From: Acidobacteriota bacterium
GTDB lineage: Bacteria; Acidobacteriota; Vicinamibacteria; Marinacidobacterales; SMYC01
DNA length: 40,130 nucleotides
Assembly: GCA_004356105.1 (NCBI GenBank)
Contig: SMYC01000276.1
Location: 1-40,130 of the forward strand
Direction of reading: 5' to 3'
The translations under genes and the position numbers were made by a program. Of the stretch, positions 7,862 through 17,117 are shown piece after piece (the first letter of the stretch is position 1; each line of letters begins with the position of its first letter). The notes below the pieces were generated by a model that worked only from the letters and a program-made list of their open reading frames with translations, had not been told where the DNA came from and did not search any database.

Positions 7862-9422
7862 ATGAGAACAGCACACGTTCTGTGTTCGTCGGCCGTTTAC
7901 TTTCTAGCGCTGGCCACCCCTCTCCTCGCAACCGAGCGATCGTTTCGTGTCGATGGCGTTCAGGAAGCCAGTATTGCCGACATTCACCGCGCCATGGAGG
8001 CGGGCCAGCTCACCGCCGCCGCGCTCGTGCAGCTCTACCTCGACCGCATCGAAGCCTACGACAAGAACGGGCCCTACATCAACGCCATCATCACCATCAA
8101 TCCGAGAGCGCTCGAACGAGCGGCGGAGCTCGACCGACAATTCGCGGAGTCTGGATTCGTCGGACCCCTCCACGGCATTCCGTTCATCGTCAAAGACAAT
8201 TACGACACCCACGATTTACCCACCACCAACGGTACGCTCGCCATGAAAGACTCCTATCCTCCCGATGACGCCTATCAGGTGCGGAAGATCCGCGAAGCGG
8301 GTGCGATCGTTCTCGCCAAATCGAACCTCGCCGAGTTCGCGATGAGCGGCGCCTTCACCGTGAGCTCCGTTCTCCCCGGCTACACGCGCAATCCCTACGA
8401 TCCGCTCCGTGTCACGGCCGGATCGAGCGGAGGCACCGCCGCCGCCATAGCGGCCAACTTCGGGACCGTCGGGCTCGGAACAGACACCGGAAGCTCGATC
8501 CGTGGCCCCGCGTCCCACCAGTCTCTCGTTGGATTCCGGACGACGATGGGCCTGACGAGCCGCGACGGCATCGTTCCGCTCAGCCTTAGTCGGGATGTAG
8601 GAGGTCCCCTCGCACGTAGCGTCAAGGATGCGGTGGCCGTTCTCCAGGTCATCGCCGGATACGACCCCGCCGACCCGGTAACCAAAGCGGCGGAAAGTAA
8701 CGTTGCCGAAAGCTACGCCGCGTTCCTCGATGAAGGCGGCCTCGACGGCGCGAAGATCGGTGCCGTGCGCCAGATGTTTCCCGAGGACGACACCGATCCC
8801 GAAGTCCTGGCAGCCATGAATCAGGCGCTCGAAGACATGCGAAACGCCGGCGCCACCATCATCGATCCGGTGCGCATCCCCGCTCTCGAGGAGATCCAGG
8901 AATCGTTCAAAAGAAACGCGGGCAGGCTCAAGTTCGACTACAACAACTATCTTGCCAGCCTGGGTCCAGACGCCCCCTACAAGTCACTCGCCGAGATTAT
9001 CGAGACCGACGACTACCACCCGTTCTTGGAGAGTAGACTGGCTCGGGCAAGTGAGATCGAAGGACCGCCAAAATCCTGATTACTTGCACAATGTCGAAGT
9101 GGCCGAACGATTACGGGGGATCGTGCTCAAAGCGATGGACGACGCCGGCGTCGACGCCCTCGTCTATCCCACTTTCCGGTATCCCCCGCGGCTCATCGGA
9201 GATTTGAACACGCCGGACGGCGCCAACAGCCGCACGCTGTCTCCGCCGACAGGCTTCCCGGCCTTTGCCGTGCCTATCGGCTTCAGCTATGGCGAGCTAC
9301 CCGCTGGTCTTCAATTTCTGGGGAGGCCGTTCAGCGAGCCGACGCTCATCAAGCTGTCCTACGCCTACGAGCAGACGACCAAGCATCGCCGGCCCCCGAA
9401 AACTACCCCACCGCTGCGGTGA
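7862..9422 (+). pseudogene. Secreted amidase (amidase signature family) interrupted by one frameshift
   Basis: The reading begins at ATG 7862 after a GAGGAGG site, with a signal peptide (LCSSAVYFLALATPLLA). The amidase signature triad is visible: Lys in IPFIVKDNYD, the Gly/Ser stretch GSSGGTAAAIA and the nucleophile Ser in DTGSSIRGPA. The first frame stops at TGA 9077-9079 right after EIEGPPKS. Continuing in the next frame from ~9070 gives [15 protein letters not shown] and the rest of the family C-terminus, ending [10 protein letters not shown]. One added A in the AAAA run at ~9072-9075 restores P-K-N-P-D-Y, so a single-base deletion (mutation or assembly error) splits an otherwise complete ~520-residue enzyme. 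It would hydrolyse an amide in the periplasm; substrate is unknown. Confidence 0.85.
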
Positions 9423-9522
9423 TTCATGAAATCAAGGTCGGCTATCTTCGAGACGGGGGCCACCTTATGCTTGGGGCGATATGCGGTCGGCACGAGCCAC
9501 TATTGCGACCCCTAACCCTAGC

Positions 9523-9541
9523 CAAGGGGCTGCGCCCCTTG
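9523..9541 (+). terminator. Hairpin downstream of the amidase, possible terminator
   Basis: CAAGGGGC, a TGC loop and GCCCCTTG form a perfect 8-bp stem about 100 bases after the amidase stop. There is no T-run, so intrinsic termination is uncertain. Confidence 0.35.
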
Positions 9542-9820
9542 AAATGCCTGCGGGATTTGAGGAGTCAGGAGACAGGAGCGAGAAGGGTGGTGGTGGCTGC
9601 GCCGCGACATTTGGTCTCGCAATCTGAAAGATAAATTCTCAGACTGAACGGAGTAGAATCTAACAAACTTCGACAGAAGCGACACGGTATCGACTCGCTT
9701 CAAAACGAGGCGCTCGCAATAGGCGCCCACTCCAAGCGTCGCGGGCGTTAGGCTAGGCTCTTATCGCTACCGGAACGACAAAACGTTGTCGATGTTCGGT
9801 AACTCCCGATGTTCCATATG

Positions 9821-9852
9821 ATTACGGACCGCCTGCGCGCGGTCCGTATAAT
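9821..9852. repeat. Long GC-rich hairpin
   Basis: ATTACGGACCGC pairs with GCGGTCCGTATAAT around a CTGCGC loop, giving about 9-12 base pairs. It could be a terminator without T-run, a remnant of a mobile element end, or an operator. No gene context decides between these. Confidence 0.5.
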
Positions 9853-9977
9853 CGTTTGTCGGAAACGGTCGGGCAAGAACGAGCTACGCTCAACTGCCCG
9901 AAGGGCCACGTCTTCCGGGCGAAGTCCCGGACGCCACCTAGGCACTAACCTGTCAGAAGTGAGGATTTTGTTCGCGT

Positions 9978-9994
9978 TCTAGATCAGATCTAGA
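9978..9994. repeat. 17-base perfect palindrome
   Basis: TCTAGATC, a central A, and GATCTAGA form a perfect odd palindrome just left of the inverted-repeat element at 10008. It is dyad-symmetric like an operator, but no regulator or promoter is evident nearby. Confidence 0.5.
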
Positions 9995-10007
9995 GCAAGA
10001 AAATCTC

Positions 10008-10106
10008 ACCGCAGAGGCGCAGAGCACGCGGAGAAGAAAAAGTATCCCTAGCCTCGGGTTCAACGAAATCTCGGATTTTCCTCTGCGTGCTCCGCGCCTC
10101 TGCGGT
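10008..10106. repeat. Inverted-repeat element (long copy)
   Basis: The arms of ~27 bases (left begins ACCGCAGAGGCGCAGAGCAC, right ends GCTCCGCGCCTCTGCGGT) are almost exact reverse complements around a ~45-base centre. It is related to the 7697-7756 copy. The structure is MITE-like with no coding capacity. The pair brackets the amidase region. Confidence 0.8.
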
Positions 10107-10221
10107 TCAAACGCTTTCAGGTTTTACCGGGCTAGCGCTAGAGAGCACGCACGTTTTTGTATTCTACCCTCTATTGCATGAGCATGAGGCCTTTGAGCTC
10201 GCTCATGAGCGGCTTCGATAG

Positions 10222-10464
10222 CCGGGGCAACGGTCGAGCTGGTACTTCCTCTTCGCGGAAGTTAAATGGAGCAACAAAGCTCTTGGAAGCAACGTCTATC
10301 GAGCTTTGGTCGAGAAATCTCGCAAAGTCGAGTGGGGCAGCGACCTGCGGCGTGAAGCTTACGCTTTGTTCAGCAAGAGCGGGTTCACCGCGGAGATGAA
10401 GCGGATCGCCGAGAACGACGGCGTGCTTCTATTTCATCAGGATCGGCTGGTCGGCAAGAGCTGA
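10222..10464 (+). pseudogene. C-terminal remnant of a DUF234-type AAA ATPase
   Basis: In the frame ending at TGA 10462-10464 the peptide reads YFLFAEVKWSNKALGSNVY, then KVEWGSDLRREAYALFSKSG, FTAEMKRIAENDGVLLF. A GEVKWS element followed by ALFSKSGFT and GVLLF is typical of the C-terminal DUF234 nuclease-like domain of archaeal-type AAA ATPases. An in-frame TAG at ~10219 and lack of upstream homology show that the ATPase part is gone. The remnant ends one base before the stop of the convergent dioxygenase gene. Confidence 0.6.
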
Positions 10465-11235
10465 TTAGCTCGACGTCCGGCCGCCACTTGCTTCGGTCAA
10501 AGCGTTGCGCACTTCCCAAAGCTCGGGGAAGAAACGGTAGCGTGTCGTCGAGGTCAAGTAACGGCTCCCCTCGGTGCCGCCCGTTCCGATCGCCCGGTCG
10601 CCAATCATCCGCTCGACCATGCGCACGTGGTCAGAGCGCCACGTGAGCATCTGGCGGTCGAGCTCGAGGCATGCTTCACTGAGAGCGAACAAGTCGAACT
10701 GCTTCCAGCGTTGCTGGTAGATCTCGACTAGGCTTAGCGGCTGGCGCTCGACGAGCTTCACGAAGGCTGCGTGAAGGGTAGTGGGGACCTCTTCCACGAG
10801 GCCCGGCCATTGCGCGCGCACACGTTTCTCATAAGCAACGCCTTCGGTCTCGCACAGGCCGCCCATCACTTCGATCTTTCGAAACTGCCGTGACTGCAAG
10901 CCGCTCGATTGCTTCAAATAGGGCCGGAACTCTTGAAAGTCGGCGGCGCTCATCATCTCCAATATGCCGAGCTGAGTGTCGAGCGTTTGAAAGATGCGGC
11001 CGAGGCGCTGGAGAAGCCACGTCGCTTGCCCGATGTCATCGCTTTCGAGCATGGTGATGATGCGCTCGAGATCGTGGATCACTTGAAGGAACCAGAGCTC
11101 GTAGCTCTGATGCATGATCACGAAGACAGACTCCTCTGGATGCGGCGAGACGAACTTCTGCGCTGTCAGAAGCTTCTCTAGCTGCAGATGCTCGATGTAG
11201 TTGAACTGCATATCTTCGGAGCTCGAATCGGTCAT
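10465..11235 (-). CDS. kynA: Tryptophan 2,3-dioxygenase
   Basis: This cytoplasmic heme enzyme opens the indole ring of L-tryptophan to N-formylkynurenine, the first step of the kynurenine pathway. The 256-residue product has the family's FNYIEHLQLEKLL start, HQSYELWFLQ with the active-site His at 42, FRPYLKQSSGLQSRQFR with the substrate-binding Arg at 104, and SDHVRMVERMIG with the expected heme ligand His203, then IGTGGTEGSRYL. ATG 11235 is chosen because an AAGGAGG site precedes it; upstream in-frame residues do not belong to the family. Its ATG overlaps the TGA of a CoA-ligase remnant (ATGA), showing the gene once sat second in an operon. No kynureninase or formamidase is nearby. Confidence 0.93.
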   Translation of the reverse strand: MTDSSSEDMQFNYIEHLQLEKLLTAQKFVSPHPEESVFVIMHQSYELWFLQVIHDLERIITMLESDDIGQATWLLQRLGRIFQTLDTQLGILEMMSAADFQEFRPYLKQSSGLQSRQFRKIEVMGGLCETEGVAYEKRVRAQWPGLVEEVPTTLHAAFVKLVERQPLSLVEIYQQRWKQFDLFALSEACLELDRQMLTWRSDHVRMVERMIGDRAIGTGGTEGSRYLTSTTRYRFFPELWEVRNALTEASGGRTSS

Positions 11236-11336
11236 GTGGCCTCCTTGTTCTTGCGCAGCTTGTAGCGCTGTATCTTGCCTGTCGCGGTTTTTGGAAGCTC
11301 GTCGAGAAACTCCGTAAAGAGGTAGGTCCCGCGCTT
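11232..11336 (-). pseudogene. C-terminal remnant of an acyl/benzoate-CoA ligase
   Basis: Upstream of the dioxygenase on the same strand, a 34-codon frame reads TYLFTEFLDELPKTATGKIQ then RYKLRKNKEAT and stops. The PKTATGKIQR element is the A10 motif, with catalytic Lys, of AMP-forming acyl-CoA synthetases, and the FLDELPKTATGKIQR form is typical of benzoate/2-aminobenzoate-CoA ligases. A stop codon just upstream (11337-11339) and absence of the rest show it is a remnant. Bacterial clusters joining tryptophan dioxygenase to 2-aminobenzoate-CoA ligase exist, so the pairing makes metabolic sense. Confidence 0.7.
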
Positions 11337-11489
11337 TCAAGAGAAGGGGATGATGCCGCAGACGAGCCGCGCAAGGCAACCGTTTTCGCCAGGGGTGGGG
11401 GTGGCACTTGCGTAGCCAGCCTCGGTCGTGGAAGATCTACCTTGTACCGCTGTCGAAAGCGGTGCGAGGGGCGTCTTCGAGGAGGCTTG

Positions 11490-13913
11490 ATGGGGAAGTT
11501 CGCTTTCGCTGTATTGGGAATCGCCTTTTTACGCCTAGGCGCCAGTTCGCCCGTCCAAGCTCAGGAGCTCTCCCCCGAAGCCGCGACCGCGATGGTCGAG
11601 GACTATTGCCTCATGTGCCACAGCGACGCGGCCATGACCGGCGGGCTGACGCTCGAGTCCTTCGACGCCGCCCATCCGGAGAAAAACGCCGAGACCGCGG
11701 AGAAGATGATCCACAAGCTGCGTACCCGGATGATGCCGCCGTCCTATGCCTCCCGACCGGATGATGCTGATGTCGAAGCGCTTCTCACCATGCTTGCAGC
11801 GAGCCTCGACGCGCGTTATATGGACAACCCCAACCCGGGGCGCCGCACGTTTCAAAGGCTCAACCGAGCGGAGTATCAGCGCTCCGTCAAAGACCTTCTC
11901 GCGATCGACGTCGACATCGATGCGCTCCTCCCAACAGATACGATAAGCCATAGCTTCGACAACATCGCCGACGTTCAGGGCATGTCGCCGACGGTTCTAG
12001 ACAGCTATCTTCGCGCCGCAGAGAGGATTAGCCGCGAAGCGGTGGGGGACCCCAAAGCCACCCCGAGTGAGACGAGCTACAAAGTTCCGCGGACGGGGTC
12101 GCAACTGCGTCACGTCGAAGGCGCTCCCTTCGGCACGCGCGGCGGCATTTCCGTCGTCCACAACTTCCCCGCGGATGGAGACTACATCTTCAAGATAGAG
12201 CCACACACTTCTCCGCAGGGCTACTTGTATGGCAGGACGGCGAAGAACGAGCAAGTCGAGGTCTCGATAAACGGCAAGCGCCTCGCGCTCCTCGATATCG
12301 ACCCGCTGATGAACGAAGAAGTGGACGGCGGATTGATCCTCGAATCTGTGCGGATTGCTGTCAAAGCCGGACCTCACCGCATCTCTGCCGCGTTTCTCAA
12401 GACGTCCGAGGGCCCCATCGACGACGTCATAGGACCCATTGAGCACACGCTCGCGGACAGCCATATCGGCATCGCTTATGGCATCACGACGCTGCCGCAT
12501 CTCAGAGATTTCACCATCAGCGGGCCCTACGACGTCACGGGTGTTTCGGATACGCCGAGCCGGCGCCGGATCTTCACGTGCCGCCCCGTCTCGGCGGACG
12601 AGGAGCAAAGCTGCGCTACGGAGATCGTGACAGCGCTCGCGACCCGAGCGTACCGGCGGCCAGTCGACGATCTCGGACTCGAAGGGCTCATGAGCTTTTA
12701 CGCGCGCGGCCGCGAGAGCGGCGATTTCGAGAGCGGTGTTCGTCTGGCGCTTCAAGCGATCCTCGCGAGCCCGAGCTTCGTGTTCCGTTTCGAAGAGCTG
12801 CCCGAAACGGTAGCACTCGGCGAGCACTACCAGGTAAGCGATCTGGACCTGGCGTCGCGCCTGTCCTTTTTCCTTTGGGCAACGGCGCCCGATGAAGAGC
12901 TCGTGCGCCTCGCCGCCTCTGGGCAGCTTTCAGACCCGGTGATTCGGAAACAGCAAGTGCGCCGGATGATTGCGGATCCGCGCTCGGAAGCGCTCTCGAC
13001 CCGATTCGCTTCCCAGTGGCTGAGGCTCCAGGACCTCGCGAAGCTGAACCCCGACGCATTGCGCTATCCGCTCTACGACGCGCGGCTCGCGGTCGCCATG
13101 AAGCGCGAGACTGAGCTCTTCTTCGACAACCTGGTCCGCGAAGACCGGAGCGTTCTCGAGCTCTTGACGGCCGACTACACCTTTGTCAACGAGCGCCTCG
13201 CCAAGCATTACGAGATCCCGAACGTTACCGGTGCCACCTTTCGGCGCGTCCCGCTTGATGGCATCAATGAGAACCGACGCGGTATCTTCGGTCATGGCAG
13301 CATACTCGCGCTCACTTCGGTGGCGAATCGCACCTCTCCGGTACAGCGCGGCAAGTGGGTGATGGAAGTGCTTCTCGGATCGCCGCCGCCAGCGCCGCCG
13401 CCCAACGTGCCAGCTCTCGAGGAGACGAGCGCTATCGCCGAGGATCGCGTGCTGTCGATCCGCGAGCGCATGGAGATGCATCGCAAAAACCCCGCATGCA
13501 ATTCCTGCCATGCGGTCATCGACCCGATTGGGCTCGCGCTCGAGAACTTCGACGTTACCGGCGCGTGGCGGCTCAAAGATGCAGGCGTTCCCATCGACGC
13601 TTCGGGCGAGCTTTATGACGGAAGCCAGATCGACGGCCCGCTCGGGTTGCGCGACGCGATCTTGAACCGCTCGGACGCCTTTGTCGCCACCTTCACCGAA
13701 AACCTTTTGACCTATGCGCTGGGCCGCCGGGTCGAGTATTACGACATGCCCGTGGTGCGCATGATTGCGCGCGACGCCGCCGCAAACGAGTACCGGATGT
13801 CGTCTTTCATTCTCGGAATCGTGGAAAGCCCGCCATTTCGGATGGGGACAGCGGACCGCGCGCTGAGTGAGACCGACGCCGCGCCTGCGGATGGCGCCAA
13901 CCAGGAGAATTAG
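11490..13913 (+). CDS. DUF1592-family multidomain cytochrome-like exported protein
   Basis: The 807-residue protein starts at ATG 11490 behind a GGAGG site and has a signal peptide (FAVLGIAFLRLGASSPVQAQ). A heme motif CLMCH lies at residues 40-44. Further blocks match the planctomycete/acidobacterial set: DUF1587 (~118-180, RTFQRLNRAEYQRSVKDLL), a carbohydrate-binding-like insert, DUF1595 (~370-410, ALATRAYRRPV), DUF1592 (~415-590, ILASPSFVFRFE), DUF1588 (~593-700) with a second CxxCH (CNSCH, in ACNSCHAVIDPIGLALENFD), and DUF1585 at the end (LLTYALGRRVEYYDMP). The family is periplasmic and of unknown reaction; oxidative polysaccharide breakdown is a common guess. It is five bases from the DUF1552 gene, its usual partner. 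Confidence 0.92.
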   Translation: MGKFAFAVLGIAFLRLGASSPVQAQELSPEAATAMVEDYCLMCHSDAAMTGGLTLESFDAAHPEKNAETAEKMIHKLRTRMMPPSYASRPDDADVEALLTMLAASLDARYMDNPNPGRRTFQRLNRAEYQRSVKDLLAIDVDIDALLPTDTISHSFDNIADVQGMSPTVLDSYLRAAERISREAVGDPKATPSETSYKVPRTGSQLRHVEGAPFGTRGGISVVHNFPADGDYIFKIEPHTSPQGYLYGRTAKNEQVEVSINGKRLALLDIDPLMNEEVDGGLILESVRIAVKAGPHRISAAFLKTSEGPIDDVIGPIEHTLADSHIGIAYGITTLPHLRDFTISGPYDVTGVSDTPSRRRIFTCRPVSADEEQSCATEIVTALATRAYRRPVDDLGLEGLMSFYARGRESGDFESGVRLALQAILASPSFVFRFEELPETVALGEHYQVSDLDLASRLSFFLWATAPDEELVRLAASGQLSDPVIRKQQVRRMIADPRSEALSTRFASQWLRLQDLAKLNPDALRYPLYDARLAVAMKRETELFFDNLVREDRSVLELLTADYTFVNERLAKHYEIPNVTGATFRRVPLDGINENRRGIFGHGSILALTSVANRTSPVQRGKWVMEVLLGSPPPAPPPNVPALEETSAIAEDRVLSIRERMEMHRKNPACNSCHAVIDPIGLALENFDVTGAWRLKDAGVPIDASGELYDGSQIDGPLGLRDAILNRSDAFVATFTENLLTYALGRRVEYYDMPVVRMIARDAAANEYRMSSFILGIVESPPFRMGTADRALSETDAAPADGANQEN

Positions 13914-13917
13914 TCCG

Positions 13918-15318
13918 ATGTACATAACGAACAAGCACTTGTCCCGTCGCGCCGTGCTTCGCGGTGTGGGCGCGACGGTCGCCCTCCCGTTCCTCGAAGC
14001 CATGGTGCCCGCGCGCAAAGCCTGGGCCGCGTCAGGAACGGATCACACGCGGCTCGTCTGCATCGAGATGGTGCATGGGGCCGCCGGTAGCAACGCCATT
14101 GGGATCGAGAAGAACCTGTGGTCGCCGGCGGCCGAAGGCAGTGACTTCGACCTCACGCCGAGCAGCTTGAGCCCTCTCGAGCCTTACAGAAAATACTTGA
14201 CCATCGTCAGCAATACCGATTCCCGCATGGCCGAAGCCTTCTCCCCGCCGGAAATCGGCGGGGATCACTTTCGCACGAGCGCGGTGTTCCTGACCCAGCA
14301 ACATCCGAAGCAGACGGAAGGCTCCGACGTTATTGCCGGGACGTCTCTCGATCAGCTCTACGCGCAGCGCTTCGGTCAGGACACGCCCATCCCGTCGATG
14401 CAGCTTTGTATCGAGAACATCGACCAGTCGGGCGGGTGCTCTTACGGCTATGCATGCGTTTATGCCGACACCATCAGCTGGGCGTCGCCGACAGAACCGC
14501 TTCCCATGATCCGGGATCCCCGCTTGGCGTTCGATCAATTGTTCGGCTCGGGCGGGACGGAAGAAGAGCGCGCCGCGCGGCGCGAGGCGAATCGCAGTAT
14601 TCTCGATTGGCTGCCCGATGAGATCGCGCGGCTCGAAAGACGCCTCGGCGCGGCCGATCGCGTGCGACTCGCGAGCTATCTCGACGACGTGCGAGAGATC
14701 GAACGTCGGATCCAGAAAACCGAAGAGCGCAACGCGAGCGGCGAGGCGCGGGAGCTCCCCGAAGCCCCCGTGGGCGTTCCCGATTCTTTTGAAGAGCACG
14801 TGAAGCTCATGTTCGATTTACAAGCGCTCGCCTTCATGGCGGACATGACCCGCGTGTTCTCGTTCAAGCTGAGCCGGGATGTCTCCGGCCGCGTGTTTCC
14901 CGAAAGCGGCGTGATGACGGGGTTTCACAACGCCTCCCATCACCGCGGCCGTGAGAAGAACGTCCTCGAATACGCCAAGATCAACCGTTACCACGTAAGT
15001 CTCATTCCCTACTTTCTGGACAAGCTCATCAGCATCCAGGAAGGTGAGAGCAACATGCTCGACAAGACGATGATTCTCTACGGCTCCTCGATGGGCGATT
15101 CGAACTTGCACAACCATAAACGGTGTCCGATTTTCCTGGCGGGCCACGCTAACGGCCAGCTCACCGGCAATCTACACATCAAGGCGGCGGACGGAACACC
15201 CATGGCCAACATGATGTTGCCGATGCTTCACAAGCTCGGCCTCGATTTGGAAAGCTTTGGTGACAGCACCGGGTCGCTTGATTTAACCTCCGGCGCGACG
15301 GCGGCGACGACGCTTTAA
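13918..15318 (+). CDS. DUF1552 Tat-exported protein
   Basis: The 466-residue product begins MYITNKHLSRRAVLRGVGAT, a twin-arginine signal (SRRAVLRG) for folded export. ATG 13918 is preferred over longer in-frame starts inside the previous gene because it places the Tat motif near the N-terminus and an AGGAGA site lies ~10 bases before it. The body matches DUF1552, a family related to DUF1501/sulfatase-like alkaline phosphatase folds, with segments such as GTSLDQLYAQRFGQDTPIPS and YGSSMGDSNLHNHKRCPIFL near the C-terminus. It almost always accompanies DUF1592 proteins. Activity is unknown. Confidence 0.9.
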   Translation: MYITNKHLSRRAVLRGVGATVALPFLEAMVPARKAWAASGTDHTRLVCIEMVHGAAGSNAIGIEKNLWSPAAEGSDFDLTPSSLSPLEPYRKYLTIVSNTDSRMAEAFSPPEIGGDHFRTSAVFLTQQHPKQTEGSDVIAGTSLDQLYAQRFGQDTPIPSMQLCIENIDQSGGCSYGYACVYADTISWASPTEPLPMIRDPRLAFDQLFGSGGTEEERAARREANRSILDWLPDEIARLERRLGAADRVRLASYLDDVREIERRIQKTEERNASGEARELPEAPVGVPDSFEEHVKLMFDLQALAFMADMTRVFSFKLSRDVSGRVFPESGVMTGFHNASHHRGREKNVLEYAKINRYHVSLIPYFLDKLISIQEGESNMLDKTMILYGSSMGDSNLHNHKRCPIFLAGHANGQLTGNLHIKAADGTPMANMMLPMLHKLGLDLESFGDSTGSLDLTSGATAATTL

Positions 15319-15328
15319 GGGAAAGACG

Positions 15329-17107
15329 ATGCAAGCTCTTCTTCGATTGAGCGCTTTCACGGCGCTTTGCGCTTTGCTCATCGCGGCCGCGCCCATCGAT
15401 CTCACGTCTCCCGTGGCCGACGCGGTCATGCTGGGCGAGCGTGAGTCCGTACGCTCTCTGCTGCGCCAGGGCGGCGACGTCAACGCGGCCCAGGGAGACG
15501 GCATGACGGCGCTTCATTGGGCGGCGGTGAAATCTGACGTCGAGATGGCCGAGATGCTCCTTTACGCCGGGGCCAACGTGAAGGCGACCACGAGACTCGG
15601 CGCTTACACGCCGTTGTTCCTCGCCGCCAAAAGCGGGCATCCCGCGATGATCGAGGCGCTTGTCGCAGCTCGAGCCGACGTGAACGCGGCCACGTCCACA
15701 GGTGCGACGCCTCTCATGCTGGCCGCCGCCTCCGGAAGCGTCGAGGCGGTGACGCTTCTTTCGGATGAAGGCGCCGACGTGAACGCAACAGAGTCGAAGC
15801 GCAACCAGACGGCGTTGATGTTCGCCGCCTCCTATGGACGCGCCGGCGTCATCGAAGTGCTCGTCGAGCGGGGCGCGGATGTCGCCGCGGCGACGAGCCT
15901 TTTGGACATCCCCACGCTCGAGAAGGAAGACCGCGCAGCGCTTCGGGCCAAGCTGCAGAAGCAGCGCGAAGCACGTGAGAAAGCGGCGGCGGCCGACGAG
16001 CCGAAGACCGCGAAGGTCGAAAAAAAACGCGGTCCGAGTTTTTTCTCGAAACTGTTCGGCTGGATGAAGCCTGGGAAAAGCCAGAAGGCGCCACAGCGCC
16101 GGCCACGGAGAAGCTATGGCGAGCTCGTCGGCATCCAAGGCGGCTTGACCTCGTTGCTGCTCGCCGCGCGTCAGGGCCACGTCGAGGCCGTCGAAGCGCT
16201 CCTCGACGCGGGTGCCGATATCGACCAATTGAGCGAAGGCACCAAGACGAGCGCCATGCTCATCGCTACGATGAACGGGCGCTATGATCTCGCGAAGGTC
16301 TTGCTCGATCGAGGAGCCGATCCGAACCTCGGAAACGAACCGGCCGGTGTCACGCCGCTCTACGCTGCCATCAATATTTGGTACGCACCGCATACGAGCT
16401 ACCCTCAGCCCACCGCACAGTTTCAGCAGGCGTTGACGCATTTGGAGCTCTTGAAAGCTCTTCTCGAAGACGGCGCCGACCCGAACGTTCGCTTGAAGAA
16501 GAAGATATGGTTCAGCGCCTACAACTTCGATCAGTCGGGGCTCGACGAGACGGGCGCGACACCATTTTGGCGTGCGGCCTATGCGAGCGACGTCGCGGCC
16601 ATGCGTCTTTTGAAGGACCACGGCGCCGATCCTGGAATCCGTACCAAGAAGCCACCCGAGCGGCCGCGCGTGGCTGACGAGCAAGCCCGGGATATCAAGG
16701 ATATCTCGGCTCTCCCGCCCATCCCCGAAGGCGGGCCGGCGATTGCGCCCATCCACGCCGCATCAGGCGCCGGATACGGGGAGGGTTTCGCCGCGAACGA
16801 GCATCGCAACCATCCGGCGGGTTTCTTGGCCGGGGTTCGGTTTCTCGTCGAAGCGTGTGGCGCGGACGTCAACGCGCGCGACCATGAGGGGAATACGGCG
16901 CTTCACAACGCCGCCGCACGAGGAGATGTGGCGCTCATCGAGTATCTGGTCTCGAAAGGCGGCGACGTGACCGCGGTGAACCGCGAGGGTAACACCACCG
17001 CCGACATGGCGAACGGGCCGGTGCAGCGCATCCAGCCCTTCCCGGAAGCGATCGCACTTCTGACGAGCCTTGGCGCCGTTAACAATAACAAGTGCGTCTC
17101 CTGCTAG
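15329..17107 (+). CDS. Secreted ankyrin-repeat protein
   Basis: The 592-residue protein has a signal peptide (LLRLSAFTALCALLIAAAP) and at least eight ankyrin repeats in two blocks (~residues 30-190 and ~270-560), for example GMTALHWAAVKSDVEMAEML, GATPLMLAAASGSVEAVTLL and GNTALHNAAARGDVALIEYL. A Lys/Arg-rich linker (~195-260, EKKRGPSFFSKLFGWMKPGK) divides them. It ends in Lys-Cys-Val-Ser-Cys. The start is 11 bases after the DUF1552 stop, so the genes form one operon. Ankyrin repeats bind proteins; here the likely partner is periplasmic, perhaps the DUF1592/DUF1552 pair. The partner is inference. Confidence 0.92.
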   Translation: MQALLRLSAFTALCALLIAAAPIDLTSPVADAVMLGERESVRSLLRQGGDVNAAQGDGMTALHWAAVKSDVEMAEMLLYAGANVKATTRLGAYTPLFLAAKSGHPAMIEALVAARADVNAATSTGATPLMLAAASGSVEAVTLLSDEGADVNATESKRNQTALMFAASYGRAGVIEVLVERGADVAAATSLLDIPTLEKEDRAALRAKLQKQREAREKAAAADEPKTAKVEKKRGPSFFSKLFGWMKPGKSQKAPQRRPRRSYGELVGIQGGLTSLLLAARQGHVEAVEALLDAGADIDQLSEGTKTSAMLIATMNGRYDLAKVLLDRGADPNLGNEPAGVTPLYAAINIWYAPHTSYPQPTAQFQQALTHLELLKALLEDGADPNVRLKKKIWFSAYNFDQSGLDETGATPFWRAAYASDVAAMRLLKDHGADPGIRTKKPPERPRVADEQARDIKDISALPPIPEGGPAIAPIHAASGAGYGEGFAANEHRNHPAGFLAGVRFLVEACGADVNARDHEGNTALHNAAARGDVALIEYLVSKGGDVTAVNREGNTTADMANGPVQRIQPFPEAIALLTSLGAVNNNKCVSC

Positions 17108-17117
17108 CCCCGCTCGC

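Larger units (their letters stand above)
9423..10221. other. ~800 bases of non-coding, repeat-rich intergenic DNA
   Basis: Short open frames here lack family features and ribosome sites. The stretch holds a hairpin at 9523-9541, a long hairpin at 9821-9852, a 17-base palindrome at 9978-9994 and the inverted-repeat element at 10008-10106. No RNA gene was recognised. It looks like decayed DNA between the amidase and the ATPase remnant. Confidence 0.6.

Noticed and set aside
9077..9079. TGA in the amidase as a second selenocysteine codon
   Set aside because: The sequence after it in the same frame has no family likeness, while the next frame does. A frameshift explains it.
9748..9945. 65-codon minus-strand ORF in the intergenic stretch
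   Set aside because: No ribosome site or family features, and it runs through a strong hairpin.
10157..10399. 80-codon plus-strand ORF over the ATPase remnant
   Set aside because: The recognisable DUF234-like text is in a different frame; this ORF is a shadow.
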